Assembly: GCF_023091745.1 (NCBI RefSeq)
Contig: NC_068930.1
Location: forward strand, 4,424,262 to 4,488,261
Reading direction: 5' to 3'
Length of the DNA: 64,000 nucleotides
DNA from: Budorcas taxicolor
Lineage: Eukaryota > Chordata > Mammalia > Artiodactyla > Bovidae
A model generated the notes under the pieces. It ran no database searches, was not told where the DNA came from, and saw only the letters and a list, made by a program, of their open reading frames with translations. Below are positions 23,043 to 35,235 of the stretch, one piece after another. Position 1 is the first letter of the stretch, and each line of letters opens with the position of its first letter. Made by a program: the position numbers and the translations under genes.

Positions 23043-25708
23043 CTTGTTTATATTGCTCCGTTTAGGGTGGCCTGTCTGTATTCTGGCAGTTTGTGGAGTT
23101 TTCTTTATTATGGAGTTTCCTTGATGTGGGTGGGGTTGTATCAGTGGCTTGTCAAGGTTTCTTGGTTAGGGAAGCTCGAGTCGGTGTTCTGGTGGGTGGA
23201 GCTGGATTTCTTCTCTCTGGAGTGCAATGAAGTGTCCAGTAATGAGTTATGAGATGTCAGTGGTTTTGGAGTAACTTTGAGCTACCTGTATATTGGAGCT
23301 CAGGGCTGTGTTCCTGTGTTGCTGGAGAATTTGCCTGGTATGTCTTGCTCTGGAACTTGTTGGCCCTTGGGTGGTCCTTGGTTTCAGTGTAGATATGGAG
23401 GCGTTTGATGAGCTCCTATTGATTAATGTTCCATGGAGTCAGGAGTTCTCTGGTGTTCTCAGGATTTGGACTTAAGCCTCCTGCTTCTGGTTTTCAGTTT
23501 CATCTTTACAGTAGTCTCAAGACTTCTCCTTCTATACCGCACCATTGATAAAATATCTAGGTTAAAGATGAGAAGTTTCTTCACATTGAGGGACACCCGG
23601 AGAGGTTCACAGAGTTACATGGAGAAGAGGAGGTGTGAGTTAGAGGTGACCCTAATGAGAGGAGGTGGAATCAAGAGGAGAGAGCAAGCTAGCCAGTAAT
23701 CACTTCCTTATGTGTACTCCACAGTCTGGACTGCTCAGAGATGTTCACGATGGAGTTATACAGAGAGGGGGAGAGGGAGGAAGGAGACATAGGTGACCAG
23801 GAGGATAAAAGAGGGGAATGAAAAGGAGAGAGACAGATCCAGCCAGTAATCAGTTCCCTAAGTGTTCTCCACCGTCTGGAACACACAGAGATTCACAGAG
23901 TTGGGTAGATAAGAGAAGGGGGAGGAGGAGACAGGGGCGACCTGGTGGAGAAAAAGAAGAGTCCAAAGGAGGAGAGAGCAGTCAAGCCAGTAAACTTGCT
24001 CTCAAGCAAAAATGGGTACTGATAGTTGGGTTTTTGATGGTACAAAATTGGTAACAAATACCAAAAAGCAAAGATTAAAAATCTAGAGTAGAGGCTGGAT
24101 TTTCAAAATACAATATTAAAGAAAAGGAGAAGAAGAAGAAAAAAAAAGTCACAAGAATAAAAAAAATGAAGTTTGCTTTAAAAATAGGGTCTTTTTTTTT
24201 GAAAAGTAATAGTAGGTTATAAAAATGAAAATTAAAGGAGAAATAGAGGACTTAAAATTTTTAAATGTTTTTTAAAAAGAAGAAAAAACAAAAGAATGAT
24301 CATAAAAATAGTAAATATATATCTAGAACTTTCTCTAGTGTTGTTGTGGGCAGTGTGGGGTCAGTTCATTTTCAGATAGTTCCTTGGTCCGGCTTATATT
24401 TCTCAAGATCTGTAGGCCCCTTCCTATGTAGTTGGTACTAACGACAGGGTTTTAATCTATTGCACCTGTCACTTCCAAGGCAGTTCCCTCTGTTTTAGCT
24501 TCTTCTGTTTGCTGGTCTCTTCAGTGTCTGATTTCCACCCTGACATAAGAGGGGTGGTGGTGGACACTTTTTTAGGCTTATTTGTTCAGTCACGCTGTGG
24601 GGAAGGAGGGATGCTGCAAACAGATAACACTGGCGTTTGTTCGTAGTATCTCAGCAATGCTGGGCCTGCCCCCGCTCACGGTGCACACAGCTCAGCCTGT
24701 AGGTTGCTCCGCCGGGAACCTTCTGAGGCTGGCCCTGGGCTGCATGCATCTCCCAGGTCTAGCCGCTCAGGCTCAGGCACTCAGGTAGTCCTCAGAGGTG
24801 CAGACTATTTGGGCCTGCATTTTGTGCCCTTCCCTAGTCCAAGTAGCACAGGTGTTTGGCGAGTGCGGTCGTTGCAACTTATTGCCTCTCCCATCCCTGC
24901 TGCTCAGTTTTCTGGGTGTACAACCAGCACACCTTCTCAGGCGGATGATGACTGTCCAGAACCCCAAGAAGTCTTAGTTAGCAAAGAAGCCTGTTTGCAG
25001 TTTGGTAGTTAATGTCTCTCTGGGGCTGTGATTGCCCCCTTCTGGCCCTTCCGGCTCTGGCTGCCTGTCACTGGAGGGGGATGGTCTGCAGCCGGCTAAT
25101 TCTGTTCCGTCCTTTGTTCTGTGCGCGGTCCTGGCGGTGTCTTATGTTAGAGCTTTTCGCGTGGTAGCTATGCGACAGTCTGGTTTGCTAGCCCAAGTTA
25201 GTTCGCTCTGGGTACACTTGGGGCATTCAGGCCTGATCCTTAAAAGGCAATGCAGCCCACACCTCCCTGCCCAGCCCCTGCTTGCTAGTGGCAGTGCAGG
25301 CATCTGCGCTGCTTCTCCGCTGGGGGAGTTACCATTGGGCTCGTAATCTGTGGGTTTTAATTATTTATTTATTTTCTCCCTGTTATGTTGCCCTCTGTGC
25401 TTCCAAGGCTCGCCACAGACTCGGCAGTGCGAGTGTTTCCTGGTGTTTGGAAACTTCTCTCTTTTTCAGACTCCCTTCCCGGGACAGACCTCGATCCCTA
25501 CCTCTTTTGTCTCTTTTTTTATCTTTCATATTTTTTCCTACCTCCTTTCAAAGACACTGGGCTGCTTTTCTGGGTGCCTGATGTCCTCTGCCAGCATTCA
25601 GAAGTTGTTTTGTGGACTTTACTCAGCGTTGAAATGTTCTTTGGATGAATTTGTGGGGGAGAAAGTGGTCTTCCCGTCCTATTCCTCCGCCATCTTAGGA
25701 TTGCCCCC
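23043..25708 (-). promoter_or_regulatory. L1 5' region with likely internal promoter
   Basis: The 2.67 kb upstream of ORF1 contains a GC- and CpG-richer stretch (about 24640-25340) that stands out from the AT-rich surroundings, and an A-rich tract at 24110-24310. The terminal YY1-type motif near 25690 supports an intact transcription start end. Promoter activity is inferred from L1 biology. Confidence 0.6.
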
Positions 25709-25871
25709 TCTTCATAGTATTTTTACTCTGATTGCCAACTCTGTCTTAAGTTTTCAACTGTCATTTAGTTGTATCTCTTTTTTCTCCCATTATGTGAGGA
25801 AGCAGTTTCACATACATTTGATTGCTGCTTCAATTATATGCTGTATTAAACATTTTTAGATGTGAAATTTT

Positions 25872-25872
25872 A

Positions 25873-25909
<37 letters not shown>
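25872..25909. repeat. (TG)n(TA)n microsatellite
   Basis: A short TG tract passes into about fourteen TA dinucleotides inside array 2 block 1, just after the landmark TATTAAACATTTTTAGATGTG. Confidence 0.95.
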
Positions 25910-25911
<2 letters not shown>

Positions 25912-26020
25912 TGACTTCTGCCCTCGATGTGTTTCATATGTGTATAAGGGCAATTCTGGTTGTAATGCATGGTTCTGAGACATGTGTACTGGGAGACTTT
26001 GAACTAATGGCTTGTAAAAT

Positions 26021-26243
26021 AGTTGACTCATTGGAAAAGACTCTGATGCTGGGAGGGAGTGGGGGAAGGAGGAGAAGGGGACGACAAAGGATGAGATGGC
26101 TGGATGGCATCACTGACTCGATGGACATGAGTCTGAGTGAACTCCGGGTGTTGGTGATGGACAGGGAGGCCTGGCATGCTGCGATTCATGGGGTCGCAAA
26201 GAGTCAGACACGACTGAGTGACTGAACTGAACTGAACTGACTG
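26021..26243 (+). mobile_element. BovB 3' end fragment
   Basis: Runs from GACTCATTGGAAAAGACTCTG to ACTGAGTGACTGAACTGAACTGA. It splits the array sequence AACTAATGGCTTGTAAAATA from what follows. The open frame 25872-26225 merely joins array sequence to this piece and is not a gene. Confidence 0.85.
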
Positions 26244-26751
26244 AAAAACTTAATCTGTATACTACCATGCTCTGAAGAGTGAGTGTAACTGTTCTGCTGT
26301 CCAGTGACTATCTATGGTGAATATTGTATAAACTTATCATTATATTAAGAAGATTTTCTTTCTCAGTCTCCTGAATTTTTTCTTGTGCTTTATAGATTGG
26401 AAGTGATATTTAATGGAAGGTACATTTTGTTGCTTGGAATTCTCACCAACACACCAGGGAAATGCCATTTTGTCATTGGTAACAGCTTTTGCATGTGGGA
26501 ATGGCAAAACAATATATTCCAGAAATACAACCCAATTTTCAATAGGATTTTTGCAGGATTATTTTTATTACTGTTTTTAAGAAGTCAGGAATTCACATGG
26601 CTTTATGAAGACTCTGTTAATTCAAATACTGTGAGGCATTAATAATATGGTGAGTTATTCATGTTTTCTGTCTTTTTTATTTCAATAATTTTTGTTCTTT
26701 CTTTGCTTGGAATAAAACTTCAAAATACCTTAGTAAACCCCAGGAGATGAC

Positions 26752-26850
26752 CAAACTCTAGGAGATGGTAAAGGACAGGGAAGCCTGGCATGGCTGCAGT
26801 CCATGGAGTCGCGAAGAGTCAGACATGACTGAGCAACTGAATAACAAGTG
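26752..26850 (+). mobile_element. BovB/BovA 3' end fragment
   Basis: About 100 bp with GGACAGGGAAGCCTGGCATG and GAGTCAGACATGACTGAGC, the common BovB/BovA tail. Confidence 0.75.
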
Positions 26851-27789
26851 CACAGAGAACCATTGCATCTTTTGTTTGGTTGATAAATGGACATTATCAC
26901 TTCCCATCTTTATATATATTTACTCTGTTACTACAGTTCAAGATGGACCAAGAACTTGGTTTCATATGAATGAGTTTATTCCCTTGAGACCTGACATGAA
27001 GGAGAGCTTTAGGAACAGTTGTACCTCTCATCCTGAAGGGTTAGTGGGAATTTTTCATGCTGAAGCACTTTGTCCTGAAGATACTGACATTCCTCTCAGG
27101 GAGTATAATAGGAGTGTCATCCTCCAATGACAATGGGGCTCTGGCTATGCTAGTCAACCTTGGGGTCGCCATTGATGCTGGTCTCCATGGTTGAATAGTG
27201 TGGACCAGTGTGTCCACACTAGGAAGACAGAGTCCTGAGAGCTCAGTGTCTACTACATGTTTCATTCTAAAGTTTCTTTTTATAAGTGCACCTGGAAAAA
27301 TGAAGACTTTTAAAATGAACCTCATTGGAATCAGAACAAAATGAGTGACAAAGTCGCTTATGTGAGCTAAGCTGCAGTCCACAGGGCATGCTAGGCAAAA
27401 ACGTGGAGGGATATTCAGTTTGCTCAGCAGGTGCTGTACCCCAAACAGGGACTACGGTATTGGGAAACTAAGATGGTGACATATGCTAGAGGAGGTGAAT
27501 TGTACAGTAGTTGATCAACAACCAATTAGGGATGATATGATTAACTCTGGGTACTTGGCTGCCAGCATCTACAAACCTGTAGTAAATAAACTCTGGGTAA
27601 TCACTACTTGAATAATGAGTTCCATGAGAAATCTTTATAACTACACTTGAACCATTCATATATTTGTCTGAGCTGCCAAAATATTCTGAGTGATTATTGA
27701 TGTCTTCAGTGTGCTTGGACTGTCAAAATTCAAGCTTACGAACTTCTGCTTTTCATTTTCTATTAAGTAGAACAGTTATATGTAAATTT

Positions 27790-27972
27790 GAAGAGTTTGC
27801 AACCCCATGAACTGTAGCCTGCCAGGCTCCTCTATCTATGGGATTCTCCAGGCAAGAATACTGGAATGGGAAGCCATTCCCTTCTCCAGGGGATCTTCTT
27901 GACTCAGGGATTGAACTCATGTCTCCTGCATTGTAGGCGAATTCCTTACCATCTGAGACAGGAAGCCCAACT
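27790..27972 (-). mobile_element. Bov-tA SINE
   Basis: Reads GCAACCCCATGAACTGTAGC at left and ends in a degraded tRNA-like head (CATCTGAGACAGGAAGCCC) at right, so it is on minus. The 3' end is shortened. Confidence 0.85.
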
Positions 27973-29004
27973 GAAAGTAGGTATATGAAATCTCCACAAC
28001 ATCTTTTAATTTGTTGCCAACATAGTCACTAGAGTTAGACAGTTGTTTCTTTGTTTTTCGTTTTTCTTATAAACAGAGCAAGCAATTTCATATAATTTGA
28101 ATACTGGCTTCAACTACATGCTACATTAAACATTTTTAGATGTGAAAGGATTATACTTCAAATGCTTAGATTTTTTGCATGAATTTCATTGGCCACTTTC
28201 ATATATTCTCATTGGGTTTCTAATGTATTTAAAGAGATATCTTAGTTTTAATAATTTTTCAGCAAATGTGCTGGGAAAATTTGGAGACAAATATCTTAGA
28301 AAAAGATATTTTCTACTGTGATAAAAGTTGGAACATAATTTTCTTTTCATCTTATGATCAAGGAATATCTATTATGAATTGCAGCTTCTCTAATTTCATG
28401 TGTACTTTGTATATTGGACATGACATTAGAATTCCATAAATATCATCACAGTAAAGTACTGATTTTGTCACTTGTACTAGCTCTCTTAACTGGGAAGTAA
28501 CAAAACAATGCACTCCTAGGGTAACAGCTGATTTTAGTAAATTTGTTCTTTGTATTATTTATTATTTTTAAATGATAAAAATTGCACTGAGTTCATGAAT
28601 AGTTAGTTAATACAACTTTATTAGCACTGATAATCCATTGAGATATCTGAAACTTCTGTCTCCTTTATTTTTAAGATTTTATGCTTTTTCTTCTTTAATC
28701 AGAAACATCCTAGAGGAGTAATAAATTCATATATTTTACATAAAGATACACAGCAAATCTTCCTGTCTTATGCAGTTTTTACACATAGACATGTATACCT
28801 TTCATCTTTCCACATTTATACTTGGCCACACGTTGATGTGGGCCAAAAACTAGGTTTTGTATGGATGAGCTTCTTCTTTCTTGATATATGCCGTGAAGGA
28901 AAATATTGGGAATAATTCTATTTTCCATCCTCAAGGGCCAGTGGGAATTCTAATATCAGTAAGCATTTTAATTTTTAATCAGTAAGCAATTCTAGTATCA
29001 GAAG

Positions 29005-29090
29005 AATTTTTTAGACATTTGTACTGTGGATCCAAGTAGATGGTATATTAAACATTTTTAATTAAAAATTATTACATTTCCAATTGTTGA
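29005..29090. repeat. Displaced 85-bp copy of an array segment
   Basis: The segment with TGGATCCAAGTAGATGGTAT and TTTTAATTAAAAATTATTAC recurs at 29873-29960 with few differences. In other blocks this segment occurs once, at the second position, so the first is an extra copy inserted near the junction of blocks 2 and 3. Confidence 0.7.
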
Positions 29091-30434
29091 CTGAAATGTC
29101 ATATCCTGAAAATACTGACATTGCTCTTAGGGAATCATATAACTCCAATGACAGTGATACTCTTGGCTATGCTAATCAGCCAAGAGGCTGGGCCACTGAC
29201 TATGACTAATGATCTCCATGACTGAATAGTATGGACCAGTGTGTCCCAAGGAGACAGAGTCCTGCGAGCTCAGTGCCTCCCACATATTTCAGGATCAATG
29301 TGCCTGGATCAGTGATGACCTCCAAAATGGATCTCATTGGAATCTGAGCCAGAAGAGTGGTGAAAGCACTTATGTGAACTGAGGTCTAGCACAAGAGACC
29401 AAGTTAGGTAAAAATGTTGGGGTGGGGTTCAATTTGGTCAGCGAGTGCTACTATAGGGTCCATAGTAACTGAATGCTATCCTGATTCCATAAAGGAAGAG
29501 AATTGAATTTCACAGATGTCTATAAATATCTGACTTAAGAATGACATGGCAACTCCTTGAATATTTGCTGGCAGTATCCATACAGTCATAGTAACCAGGT
29601 CCAGCACAGGAGTAGAGAGGCCAGTGGTAAATGGTTATGCCTACCCACGAGCCATTCACACGTTTTTCTTTGGTGCCCAAATCTTCAGAATGAGGTTGAT
29701 TAGGTAGGTATTCAAGGAAGAATATATGATTTTCACTTATTTACTTCTTAAAGTTAAAAAAAAAAAAATGTAGAAATTGTAGTTTCTATTTGTCAAAAAG
29801 TTTTCCAGAACATTTTAATTTCCTTGCTGAACAAGTTACAAGAATTGGAAGAGAATTTTTTTTTCCCTGTCACCCAAAGAATTTTTTAGACATTGTGTTA
29901 TGGATCCAAGTAGATGCTGTATTAAGCACTTTTAATTAAAAATTATTACATTTCCAATCATTGATATTCAAGGTAGATTTCATTGCCCGATATTTATATT
30001 GTGTTAGTGGGTTTCATAACGTTGAAAGGGAGATCCTAGTATTAATACCTGATGCCAAGGGAAGGCTTTGGGGGAACTTTGAGACTGAAAGTCTTATAAC
30101 TTTCAGTGTTACCCTGATCCAAGTAGTGAGCATTATTTTTCTTCTTACGTAGTCAAATGAAATCTGTGGTTTATTCCTTATAATATATTATTAGTTTATA
30201 AACTTTCAATTGTAATGGTTTTGTCAAATTCCCTAATTTCCCAATATATTCTGTAGATTAGAGGTGAAATTAGAGTGGATGGAATTCCTACGTTATCCAA
30301 GTAACTGCTGACTTTACACTTGTATAAGCTCCCTTCTATGGAAATTATCAGAACAATGCACTCCAGAGGGGTAATGTTGCAATTTTTAATAAATGTATTT
30401 TCTAAATTTTTCTAGTATGTGTTTTTAGCAAGCA

Positions 30435-31013
30435 AGATTATAGATGGTTTTTGGAGCCATGAAATTAAAAGACACTTACTCCTTCGAAGAAATGTTATGA
30501 CCAACCTAGATAGCATATTCAAAAGCAGAGACATTACTTTGCCGACTAAGGTCCATCTAGTCAAGGCTGTGGCTTTTCCAGTAGCCATGTATGGATGTGA
30601 GAGTTGGACTGTGAAGAAGGCTGAGCACCAAAGAATTGATGCTTTTGAACTGTGGTGTTGGAGAAGACTCTTGAGAGTCCCTTGGACTGCAAGGAAATCC
30701 AACCAGTCCATTCTAAACGAGATCAGCCCTGGGATTTCTTTGGAAGGAATGATGCTAAAGCTGAAACTCCAGTACTTTGGCCACCTCATGCGAAGGGTTG
30801 ACTCATTGGAAAAGAGTCTGATGCTGGGAGGGATTGAGGGCAGGAGAAGAAGGGGACGACAGAGGATGAGATGGCTGGATGGCATCACTGATTCAGTGGA
30901 CGTGAGTCTGAGTGAACTCCGGGAGTTAGTGATGGACAGGGAGGCCTGGCGTGCTGCGATTCATGGGGTTGTAGAGAGTTGGACACGACTGAGCGACTAA
31001 ACTGAACTGAACT
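30435..31013 (+). mobile_element. BovB 3' fragment, young
   Basis: The frame 30419-31000 reads through BovB C-terminal sequence, from HEIKRHLLLRRNVMTNLDSI to REAWRAAIHGVVESW, without a stop over most of ~580 bp. It is 5'-truncated within the reverse-transcriptase C-terminal region, just past the catalytic block. It ends CTGAACTGAACTGA. Confidence 0.88.
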
Positions 31014-31152
31014 GAATCTAAACAATGTGAAGCTTTATAACAGTCTGGATCATCTGAGGTTTCCGTGTACTTTTCCCCCAGGATTTTAATGCTTCCTCCA
31101 TTTTGAATAACATCAGAAGATCCTACTAGAGAAATAGTACTTTTGTTTACTT

Positions 31153-33193
31153 CAGTTCATTTCAGTCATTCAGTCGTGTCTGACTCTTTGCAACCCCATG
31201 GACTGCAGCATGCCAGGCTTCCCTGTCCATCACCAACTCCTGGAGCTTACTCAAACTCATGTCCATTGAGTCAGTAATGCAATCCAACCATCTCATCCTC
31301 TGTTGTCCCCATCTCCTCCTGCCTTCAATCTTTGCCAGCATCAGGGTCTTTTTCCAGTGAGTTAGTTCTTCCCATCACATGGCCAAAGGATTAAGAGTTT
31401 CAGCTTCAGAATCAGTCCTTCCAGTGAATATTCAGGACTGATCTCCTTTAGGATGGACTGGTTGGATCTCCTTGCAGTCCAAGGGACTCTCAAGAGTCTT
31501 CTCCAACACCACAGTTCAAAAGCATCAATTCTTTGGCGGTCAGCTTTCCTTCTAGTCCAACTCTCATATCTGTAAATAAGAAAGGAAGAAAGTGAAGTCA
31601 CTCAGTTGTATCCAACTCTTTGCAATCCCATGGACCATAGCCTACCAGGCTTCTTGTCAGTGGGATTTTCCAGGCAAGAATACCAGAGTGAGTTGCCATT
31701 TCCTTCTCCAGGGTCTCTTCCCAACCCAGGGATCTAACCTGGGTCTCCTGCATTGCAGGCAGATGCTTTACCCTCTGAGCCACCAGGGAAGCTATGCATG
31801 ACTATATCTATAGTCATATCTATAGAATGTGGGAAAAACCATAGCTTTGACTAGATGGACCTTTGTTGGCAAAGTAATGTCTCTGCTTTTTATGCTGTCT
31901 GGGTTGGTTGTAGCTTTTCTTCCAAGGAGCAAGCATTTTTTTGTTTTGTTTTGTTTTGTTTTAAATTTCAGGGCTGCAGTCACCATCTGCAGTGATTTTG
32001 GAGCCCCCCAAAATAAAGTCTGTCACTGTTTCCACTGTTTTCCCATCTATTTGCCATGAAGTGATGGACCAGATGCCTTGATCTTAGTTTTCTGAATGTT
32101 GAATTTTAAGCCAGCTTTTTCACTCTCCTCTTTTCAAGAGGCTCTTTAGTTCTTCTTTACTTTCTACCATAAGAGTGGTGTCATCTGCATATCTGAGGTT
32201 ATTGATATTTCTCCCAGCAATCTTGATTTCAGCATGTACTTCATCCAGCTCGGCATTTCGCATGATGTATTCTGCATGTAAGTTAAATAAGCAGGGTGAC
32301 GGTATACAGACTTGAGATACTTCTTTCCCAATTTGGAACCAGTCTGTTGTTCCATGTCTGGTTCTAATGTTGCTTCTTGACCTACATACAGATTTCTCAA
32401 GAGGCAGGTCAGGTGGTCGGGTATTCCCATCTCTTTCAGAATTTTCCACAGTTTGTGATCCACACAGTCAAATACTTTGCCTTAGTCAATAAAACAGAAG
32501 TAGATGTTTTTCTGGAACTCTCCGCCTTTTTTGATGATCCAACAGATGTTGGCAATTTGATTTCTGGTTCCTCTGCCTTTTCTAAATCCAGCTTGAAGTT
32601 CACAGTTCACATACTGTTAAAGTCTAGCTTGGGGAATTTTGAGCATTACTTTGCTAGCATGTGAGATGAGTGCAACTGTGCAATAGTTTGAACATTCTTT
32701 GGCATTGCCTTTCTTAGGGATTGGAATGAAAACTGACCTTTTCCAGTCCTGTGGTTGCTGCTGAGTTTTCCAAATTTGCTGGCATATTGAGTGTAGCACT
32801 TTCACAACATCATCTTTTAGGATTACTAGAATTCCATCACCTGCACTAGCTTTGTTCATAGTGATGCTTCCTAAGGCCTCCTTGACTTTATATTCCAGGA
32901 TATCTGGCTCTAGGTGGTTGATCACACAATCGTGGTTATATGGGTCATGAAGATCTTTTTTGTATAGTTCTTTTGTATATTCTTGCCACCTCTTCTTGTT
33001 ATCTTCTTCTGTTAGGTCCATACCATTTCTGTCATTTATGGTGCTCATCTTTGCATGAAATGTTCCCTTGGTATCTCTTGATTTTCTTGAAGCGATCTCT
33101 GGTCTTTCCTATTCTATTTTTTTTCCCCTGTATTTCTTTGCATTGGTCACTGAAGAAGGCTTTCTTATCTCTCCTTGCTATTCTTTGGAACTC
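31153..33193 (-). mobile_element. BovB, 2 kb, with target-site duplication
   Basis: Flanked by 11-bp repeats TTTGTTTACTT (31142-31152 and 33194-33204). The minus strand carries the linker and start of reverse transcriptase in 32617-33048 (WKRSVFIPIPKKGNAKECSN), then NNLRYADDTTLMVESKEEL in 32120-32449, then C-terminal blocks to 31362. Several frame breaks and a nested SINE inactivate it. The endonuclease is missing. Confidence 0.92.
31588..31791 (-). mobile_element. Bov-tA SINE nested in BovB
   Basis: Reads AGTCACTCAGTTGTATCCAA at left to CTCTGAGCCACCAGGGAAGC at right, which is the minus orientation. It splits the BovB text CCAACTCTCATATCTGTA / TATGCATGACTATA, so it is younger than that BovB. 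Confidence 0.92.
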
Positions 33194-33433
33194 TTTGTTT
33201 ACTTGGACATACTAAATGTCTTCTGTTATGCATGGTTAACAACTGGACATGTATACTTCTCATCATTCCATAATTTTACTCTATGCCAGCAGATCGACAT
33301 GGACTTAAGAACTCAGTTTCATATAAATGCTTTTATTCTTTTCCCTTGAGACTTGAAATGAAATAAAATATTGGGAATCATTCTGCCTCTCATCCTATGA
33401 GCCAGTGGGAATTTCCATGCTGGTAAGTACTTT

Positions 33434-35235
33434 GTCCTAAAACTACTAACGTTACTCTCAGGGAGTGTAACCGTCCAATGACAATGAGACTCTGGCCTAT
33501 GCTAACCAGCCATCACTGGTACCCCATATAATCCAAACATTGTGATGGGTCACCATTGATGCTGGTCTCTGTGATTGAATAGTGTGAGCCAGTGTGTCAC
33601 AGGGAGATAGATAGCTCTCAGTGTGTCCCTGAGAGCTCAATGTCTGCAACACATCCCAGGATCAAAGTCTCTTCCACAAATGTGCCTGGATTGATGATGA
33701 CTTTAAAAATAGATCTCATTGGAATCTGAACAAAATGAATGACAAAGTCACTTATGTGAACTGAGGTCCAGCATAAGAGACCACTCTGGACAGAAGTGTT
33801 GGGATGGGACTCAGTTTGGTCAGCTAGTGATAACCCCCAGAAAAGGACTATGGTATTAGAAAACCAAGATGCTAGCATGTGTTAGAGGAAATGAGTTGTA
33901 CAAAAACTGTGAATAATCATTGTAAAATGAAAATTCTGAGTGCTTGGCAGGCAACACATAGTAAACAAACAGTGGAGAACCAGACACAAATGATAAAACA
34001 TTGCAAGAAATGTTTGTGCTTATCCTCGGGCATTCACACAGTTTCCTTAGATGTTAAAGTCTTTTGTGAGTATCAGCATGTTTAGGTCTATTAGATAGCT
34101 AATTAGAAATAAATTATTAGCTTTTGCTTGTCATTTATCTCTTAAGTAAAAGAAATATGGGAATAGAGTTTATTGCATTTGTGAGATTATCTTATGATAT
34201 ATTTTAATTTGCTTATTAACCCATTAATTCAAAGAGTAGGATAAGTTTTTTTTCTTGTCATCCAGGGAGAAATTTTCTAGATATTTGATGATGGATTACA
34301 TTAGATACTTCATTAAACATTTAAAACATGAAATGATTAAATACCCAATTGGAATTTTATGTAGACATCATCAGCTAATATTCATATTCCCTCAGGGGGT
34401 TTATAAGTAATGCTCAAGAGGAATTATGGGTCAAATTTGAGACCAAGGTCTTAGAAAAATTGATTTTCTACACCACCCTTTTCCAAGGGACAAACATAAT
34501 TTTTTTCTCATTATATAGATTATCAAGTGAATATCTGTTGTTAATTCTTTAAAATAATACTTTTATCAATTGACATTTAATTGGAAATATTTTGCTTCAC
34601 AACTTCCTTTATTTCCTCTGTGCTTTGGAAAATGGAAGTGACTTTGGAATTTGCATGAAATCAGTTCAGTTCAGTCCCTTAGTTCAGTTCAGTTACGTGG
34701 AGTACTCACTACCATAAAAAAAGGGTGATTTTGTTACTTTTACCTGCTCCTTGTCTTAGGATGGAACAAAATAATGCACTCTAAAGGTAATAACCATTTT
34801 TAAACAAATTTTCTTTTTATGGCTTATTTTAATTATACTTTTATAATCAAGTAGATAATTAGTTTTTTGAACTGTCTATTAACCCAAATAATGTGAGTTA
34901 TTAATTATCTGGTGAGGTGTCCAATATTTTATCTCCTTTATTTGTGAGATTTTTGTGCTTTCTCCCTTTGAATAATATCAGAAACATTCTAGTAAAGTAA
35001 TATGAGTATATTTGATATGAAGCTACATGATAAGCCCTCTTGTCTTATGCTTGTTTGACAAATAGACATATATAATCTCGTTTTTTCATATTTTTACTCT
35101 ATATGGACCATTAGTTGAGTTTCATTTGAAAGAATTTGTCCCTTCTTGAGAAGTGGCATGAAGGAAGGTATTGAAAATAATTTTACCATCTCAACCTCAA
35201 GAGCCGATGGGAATTGTAACATCAGTGAGCATTTT
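33434..35235. repeat. Tandem array 2, block 4
   Basis: Least interrupted block, about 1.8 kb, from TCCTAAAACTACTAACG to GTCTGGAAAGTACTGACATT. It contains AATCTGAACAAAATGAATGA at 33723 and CATTAAACATTTAAAACATG at ~34310. It is best suited as a reference for the unit. No coding frame exceeds 90 codons, and none is shared by neighbours. Confidence 0.72.
34665..34700 (-). mobile_element. Very short BovB 3' remnant
   Basis: TCAGTTCAGTTCAGTCCC followed by a second TTAGTTCAGTTCAGTTA, the reverse of the BovB end, without further BovB sequence. Confidence 0.5.

Larger units (their letters stand above)
17146..25708 (-). mobile_element. Near full-length artiodactyl L1, inactive
   Basis: The L1 is flanked by 17-bp duplications TCTTCATAGTATTTTTA at 17129-17145 and 25709-25725. 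On the minus strand it has a long 5' region (23043-25708), ORF1 (22116-23042), ORF2 (18314-22064) and a 3' tail (17146-18313). It is about 7.8 kb without the nested BovB. The 5' end carries AAGATGGCGG (minus, about 25687-25696), the YY1-type site usual at L1 5' ends, so this copy seems to keep its promoter end. ORF1 and ORF2 are both broken. It is inserted in array 2 and so is younger than the array. Confidence 0.92.
16422..27072. repeat. Tandem array 2, block 1 (split by L1 and BovB)
   Basis: Runs from GTCCTGAAAATACTC at 16421 to GTCCTGAAGATACTGACATT at 27072. Removing the L1 (17146-25708), one duplication copy and the BovB pieces leaves about 1.75 kb, matching the other blocks. Sequence left of the L1 (ending ATACTGTATTTTGGAATATC) joins sequence right of it (CTCTGATTGCCAACTC) exactly as the uninterrupted counterpart at 38600-38660 suggests. 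Confidence 0.7.
27073..29103. repeat. Tandem array 2, block 2
   Basis: From GTCCTGAAGATACTGACATT to the next copy at 29104. It holds all landmarks in order: TGGAATCAGAACAAAATGAG at 27326, CTACATTAAACATTTTTAGA at 28121, CCAGTGGGAATTCTAATATC at ~28940. Net of a SINE it is about 1.85 kb. No coding frame. Confidence 0.7.
29104..33433. repeat. Tandem array 2, block 3 (split by two BovB)
   Basis: From TCCTGAAAATACTGACATTG at 29104 to GTCCTAAAACTACTAACGTT at 33433. Removing the BovB copies at 30435-31013 and 31153-33193 leaves about 1.7 kb. The array sequence between the two BovB copies (31014-31152, TTTCCGTGTACTTTTCCCCC) matches that at 36610 and elsewhere. Confidence 0.7.

Noticed and set aside
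25872..26225. 117-codon plus-strand frame
   Set aside because: It fuses a TA microsatellite, array sequence and the antisense-free BovB 3' end by chance.
30412..30888. 158-codon minus frame
   Set aside because: Antisense shadow of the plus-strand BovB at 30435-31013.
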